This document shows positions 18,675-21,969 of a stretch of 21,969 bases of DNA, in pieces. Numbering within the stretch: position 1 is the first letter of the stretch; each line of letters opens with the position of its first letter. The stretch is from Chara braunii (Eukaryota; Streptophyta; Charophyceae; Charales; Characeae), in the NCBI GenBank assembly GCA_003427395.1, contig BFEA01000086.1:2981020-3002988 (forward strand). The letters run 5' to 3'. The notes under the pieces are model-generated. The model was not told where the DNA came from, made no database searches, and saw only the letters and a list, made by a program, of their open reading frames with translations. A program made the position numbers and the translations under genes.

Positions 18675-19318
18675 CCCACCTCACTCGTCGCCCTCCCCCC
18701 TGCGCTCCCAACCCCCCAGCCTGAGGCCATCTGCAGTGGACAACAATGAGCTGAGGGAGGCAGTAATGAAAGTCGGGGCGGCTCCGAGTTTGGAGACTGT
18801 GGACTTTGCTCTACAACATCCGGTGACGGCAATGGAAGGGGGGTCGGTGCTCTGAGACAGCAAGCATATATGCCCTGAGGATTCCGAAATGAGTCGGTCC
18901 GAGGTCACTGCCCTTGTCACCGGTTGTCAATCTTGACAATAAATCCTTACAACACTGAGGGTGGTATGCGCTGCAATGTGTAGTCGGGCTGCTGGTTCTC
19001 ATGGCATATTACGGTGGTGGATGGGGAACAGGTGCTTTGTTTGCCCTGGGGATAGTGACACTCCACGATGGTTGGAAGCAACCTGCACAATTGGCTATTT
19101 TGTAACATAATATAGGCTGTCATGTGGACAATCAATCCAGGCTGCTGGGTGCTCGTGTAGCTTCACCATACTTCCTCCTTTGAGGGTGGGTTATGCACCC
19201 AGCGGTCGCTACAATCAGTTGTCTGTGCAAACTGTTAAGTATTATGTTTTTCTGGGACGCTGGACCCGGTTTCCGGCAGGTGCTGCTCCCCACCAGTAGA
19301 TGGAGCCCCCTGGTCAGT

Positions 19319-19352
19319 GCTAGAGGTGTCTGCTCTTATCAGCACCTCTAGC
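19319..19352 (+). other. 3'-terminal hairpin of LINE copy 2
   Basis: GCTAGAGGTG pairs perfectly with CACCTCTAGC around a 14-base loop that includes CTGCTC. It lies 20 bp before the poly-A tail. Confidence 0.8.
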
Positions 19353-19372
19353 AACCGATCGGGTTGTTTCTC

Positions 19373-19401
<29 letters not shown>

Positions 19402-19403
<2 letters not shown>

Positions 19404-20350
19404 TATGGAAGAACTGGCTTGCCAAAGAAAAGCACTGGTGGCTGAGACCGCTTGATTGCTTCCACACTCCGCTGCCGGGAAGGAATGCACAGGCATTGAT
19501 AGTGGATCATGCACCCGTAGGAGGACTCCGAGGAACTCCTCAGTCTGGCACCCAACCTCCCCTCTCCCCTTCCCAACCCCAGCCTCTGCTCCCTCTCTCA
19601 ACCCCCGCTCACCCCGCCTCCACCGTCGGCCCCGTATCCTCTCTCTTCTTCACCTTCCCTCCCCGGGACTGCTTATCCACCCACCCCCTCGTCGCCTTCT
19701 CCAATCTTGCAACCACCCCTCCCTCTCTCTAGCCCGCCCCCCCTGCCCTGGACGGCCCGACCCCCCTAACCTTGCCACCTCCTCTTCCCGTGAACCTCCC
19801 ATCACCTACTCCCCCGCCTCCCTCTCACCACAAATGGTGTTCGGCCCCAACATTGGTATCCCACCCACGGCCCGGTGACCAAGGTTCAAGTCAGCAGGCC
19901 ATGCACGATGGACAAGCAACAGCGGTCCTCTGCAATGGATGACCACTCCGGCTATGACAATGGCAGCTATGAAGATCCCTAGCGTTCTCAGATTCAGCAA
20001 CAGGACGACATGCAGGAGGGTGGTAGCTGTCCAAGATGACATCCGAGGACCAGGGCTACACGATGGCAGACAAAGAAAGGGCCCATTCCCCCCACTGGCA
20101 GCTGGAACAGGGGCCAGTGGGGGGCGAGGCCCACCCAACAGGCAACATTAAGGATAAGAAATCCTGAGTACATGAGTCAGTTGTCTGATCACTGTCAGTC
20201 ACGGGAATGACTTGTAACCCAGTTTCCAGCAGGTGCTGCTCCCCACCAATAGATGGAGCCTTCAACTGCGGAGCCACTTAGGGAGGCTGCTCATACCGCA
20301 TCCCTAAGTGGTGTCCACGACTCGAAGTTAAAAAAAAAAAAAAAAAAAAA
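19402..20350 (+). mobile_element. LINE 3' end, 5'-truncated, with poly-A (copy 3)
   Basis: It starts directly after the poly-A of copy 2 with IWKNWLAKEKHWWLRPL, matching the end of ORF2 (compare WQRKPLTDF in copy 2). A C-rich Pro-rich tail follows (about 19550-19880). Then come a 3' UTR, the shared word GCAGGTGCTGCTCCCCACCA near 20230, a perfect hairpin and a 21-A tail at 20330-20350. The first 17 bases (GATATGGAAGAACTGGC) equal 17095-17111. Confidence 0.7.
20274..20311 (+). other. 3'-terminal hairpin of LINE copy 3
   Basis: CCACTTAGGGA pairs perfectly with TCCCTAAGTGG around a 16-base loop that includes CTGCTCAT. The stem sequence differs from copy 2, yet pairing and position are kept. Confidence 0.8.
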
Positions 20351-20439
20351 GGATGTGAAAGCAGTAAGCTGGGAGAGAACTTCAGATGGTTGGTGGACAC
20401 TTGGTGCAAGGGGATGAACTGGATCGAGTCAGTGGATGG

Positions 20440-20643
20440 GGAAGGTAAGTTAAAATAAAATTCCATCAGCTCATTTGATGATTCCAACCGCATTGCCTCC
20501 CGGATTTCATTGGGAAATCCGTCAATGCCTAGGGTTTTATCCTCATCGATTTGTGAGAGTGCTGTCCAAATTTCTTCTTTGGTGATTGGTCTTTCCAAAA
20601 ATTCACGTTGATCTTGTGATAAGGCTTTGGTTAATGGAACCAA
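20440..20643 (-). pseudogene. LINE reverse-transcriptase fragment (opposite strand)
   Basis: About 65 codons on the minus strand contain ERPITKEEIWTALSQIDEDK and GIDGFPNEI, the N-terminal RT block common to plant LINEs (usual form KAPGIDGFP). Both ends are open-ended; no other LINE motif adjoins it. It is a small relic in opposite orientation to the three LINE copies on its left. Confidence 0.7.
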
Positions 20644-20709
20644 AAAAGTTCCTTATCTGATGGTCATCTTTTGAGAACCAAAGCATATCAGTTTCTGATG
20701 CAACAAAGG

Positions 20710-20771
20710 TATCGCTTTTCTTTTTTCTTTTTTCTTTTCTTTTCGCTTTTTTCTTTCTTTTCTGTTTGCTC
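20710..20771. repeat. Polypyrimidine tract
   Basis: CTTTT/TTTTC repeats with very few purines. It lies about 190 bp upstream of the next gene start; a regulatory role is not shown. Confidence 0.7.
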
Positions 20772-20961
20772 TTCTTTTATCCTATCTGGGCCTACCTAAC
20801 CATTGTTCTGTTACTGTGGATGGCCCAGTGATGGGTGGTTAGGGCTGACAGTGTGCAGCTTTGGTGAACGACAGGGATCAAGAGGCCTCCGCGCAAGAGT
20901 GGAGGAAGAAATCCACCTTTGCTGATAAAAGACCGTCCAACCATTGCCTGTCAAAGACAAA

Positions 20962-21852
20962 ATGGCGAGCCTGGGTAGGGGACTGGAAACTTTGCAGGGG
21001 ATTAAAGACACCTTGAGCTTGCTCGGCTCATTCATCAGCTTCGTGGAGAGCAGGTGCCAAGGGCCAGAGCAGATCCAACAGGTCAAACAGCAGTTGCTTG
21101 AGACTGCAAGGCATATCAGCGCGGTTATTGAGGGAGCAAAAGACGATGGCATATTCAGGCAAACCATGATAGACGAATGGGAGTCAACAGAGGAAGAACT
21201 GAGAAACGCTCGTGATCTTGTTAGTGGCACGACTAATCAAGGAAACTGGAGTGCATGGTGGAACCGTGTCGGGACCACCGTCCGAGGTTTTGATTCTGCA
21301 TACTATTTTCAGCTGAAGAAAGCCTGTGACTCCCTTAACCAGCTTTTCCGCCACTTGGAGTTAGTGATTGAAACCTGCAAAGCCTTGAAAGCGAAAGAGC
21401 ATAAATGCGTGCAGTTATTCCATCGTGAGGTCAACACTGCAGTTGCTCAGGTGCTGTACAACAGGGATATTTTTCACAGATTGAGGGAACACTTTGGGCA
21501 AAGACTAGGTGAGGATCCCAATGAGAGGGTGCTTCGTCTGTGTAGCCAATCGTACCAGGATGATAACATCACGAAGTTCGCTCTGGGGAAGACGAGCGGC
21601 GTCTGGATTCATCCCACTTTCCACAGACAAGCAGAGCGCTGCAACAACCAGGCAGTTGGGGGGCGACGGCGAGGGACCATTGACTGGAGGTGCGCAAATG
21701 GTGGAACCGCCACTATAACAATCACCTGCTACGGCCGGTTTTATTTCTACATCTTTCATTCAACTGCAGCTGAAGTCGGGACGGCCTATTCCAGGAAGTT
21801 GCATCTCGTTTATCCATCCAATGGGAACCAGGTTAATGCGTCGCCCGGGTAA
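20962..21852 (+). CDS. Hypothetical protein, possibly first exon of a host gene
   Basis: The frame is intact for 296 residues from ATG at 20962 (context AAAATGG, good for eukaryotic initiation) to TAA 21850-21852; an in-frame codon at 20944 is a weaker start. Composition differs from the repeats. Residues ~1-165 look largely alpha-helical with amphipathic spacing (GLETLQGIKDTLSLLGSF, QQVKQQLLETARHISAVIE, YFQLKKACDSLNQLFRHLEL). This is compatible with a helical bundle; resemblance to RPW8/MLKL-like four-helix bundles is only a guess. The C-terminal ~90 residues are Gly/Arg- then beta-like (TATITITCYGRFYFYIFH). No catalytic motif or signal peptide is recognised. The stop codon overlaps a strong donor GTAAGT (21849-21854), so the protein may continue by splicing beyond the window. 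I do not recognise the family. Confidence 0.6.
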   Translation: MASLGRGLETLQGIKDTLSLLGSFISFVESRCQGPEQIQQVKQQLLETARHISAVIEGAKDDGIFRQTMIDEWESTEEELRNARDLVSGTTNQGNWSAWWNRVGTTVRGFDSAYYFQLKKACDSLNQLFRHLELVIETCKALKAKEHKCVQLFHREVNTAVAQVLYNRDIFHRLREHFGQRLGEDPNERVLRLCSQSYQDDNITKFALGKTSGVWIHPTFHRQAERCNNQAVGGRRRGTIDWRCANGGTATITITCYGRFYFYIFHSTAAEVGTAYSRKLHLVYPSNGNQVNASPG

Positions 21853-21854
21853 GT
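21849..21854 (+). promoter_or_regulatory. Possible 5' splice site overlapping the stop codon
   Basis: GG|GTAAGT matches the eukaryotic donor consensus. If it is used, the TAA lies in the intron. An acceptor-like TGCCTGTGCAG ends about 30 bp downstream, too near for a normal plant intron, so a real acceptor would be elsewhere. Confidence 0.35.
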
Positions 21855-21918
21855 GGATGATCATGCTTGCCTGTGCAGGGAAGGCTTGGGTGGCAAACAT
21901 GTACAAAGTGCAAAACTC

Positions 21919-21922
<4 letters not shown>

Positions 21923-21969
<47 letters not shown>
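21923..21969. repeat. (TG)n microsatellite at the right edge
   Basis: Uninterrupted TG repeats up to the last base of the window. Confidence 0.95.

Larger units (their letters stand above)
17086..19401 (+). mobile_element. LINE (L1-like) 3' half with poly-A (copy 2)
   Basis: It begins inside ORF2 and ends with a 29-A tail at 19373-19401. The order is an ORF2 C-terminal part (to about 18515), a Pro/C-rich extension containing a 67-C run, a ~600-bp 3' UTR, the shared word GCAGGTGCTGCTCCCCACCA, a perfect hairpin, then the tail. It is 5' truncated, as target-primed reverse transcription often produces. Copy 1 immediately upstream has the same orientation. Confidence 0.75.

Noticed and set aside
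18374-18749. Poly-Pro protein (plus strand) and poly-Gly protein (minus strand)
   Set aside because: These are translations of the poly-C tract; only the non-repetitive start is LINE ORF2 sequence.
21849-21883. A 30-bp intron (GTAAGT...GTGCAG) at the end of the last gene
   Set aside because: This is far below normal plant intron length; the donor may be real but this acceptor is unlikely.

Overview
The window is eukaryotic repeat DNA, most likely nuclear DNA of a plant-lineage organism such as a streptophyte alga or land plant. The reasons are a Ty3/Gypsy-type LTR retrotransposon primed by initiator-Met tRNA, plant-type LINE fragments with an RT zinc-binding domain, foldback MITE-like elements, abundant microsatellites and a possible spliced gene end. 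The species assignment is an inference; nothing here names the organism.

Layout. 1-950: microsatellites and GC-rich low-complexity DNA. 935-1712: a tRNA-like SINE head and two units of a degenerate ~236-bp repeat. 1713-15352: one large LTR retrotransposon on the minus strand. Its LTRs are ~2.4-2.6 kb and roughly 85-90% identical by eye, so the insertion is old. From right to left it reads 5' LTR, PBS, Gag (capsid-like region and CCHC knuckle), protease (DSG), RT (YMDD), RNase H, a PHD-finger-like C4HC3 domain, integrase (damaged HHCC, DDE core, GPY-like C-terminus), two further sense-strand ORFs of unknown function (here ORF-A and ORF-B), a short 3' non-coding segment and the 3' LTR. Frameshifts and in-frame stops break every gene, so the copy is dead.

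Two non-autonomous DNA elements lie inside it. A 328-bp insert with an 11-bp target duplication splits pol near the end of RNase H. A 202-bp near-perfect palindrome sits in the 5' LTR only.

15353-20650: the repeat family resumes, followed by about 450 bp with nothing recognised, an (AAG)10 tract, and three same-strand LINE fragments. These are one ORF2 C-terminus, a longer copy with poly-A, and a 5'-truncated 3' end with poly-A. A minus-strand LINE RT fragment follows. The two poly-A tails are each preceded by a perfect hairpin whose stem sequences differ while the pairing is kept.

20962-21852: an intact ORF of 297 codons that looks unlike the repeats and may be a host exon; a GTAAGT donor overlaps its stop codon. 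Both window edges fall in microsatellites.

Most notable: the PHD-like finger in Pol, the two extra ORFs (ORF-A begins one base after the pol stop, and the two seem to share a repeated module), and the LINE tail hairpins.
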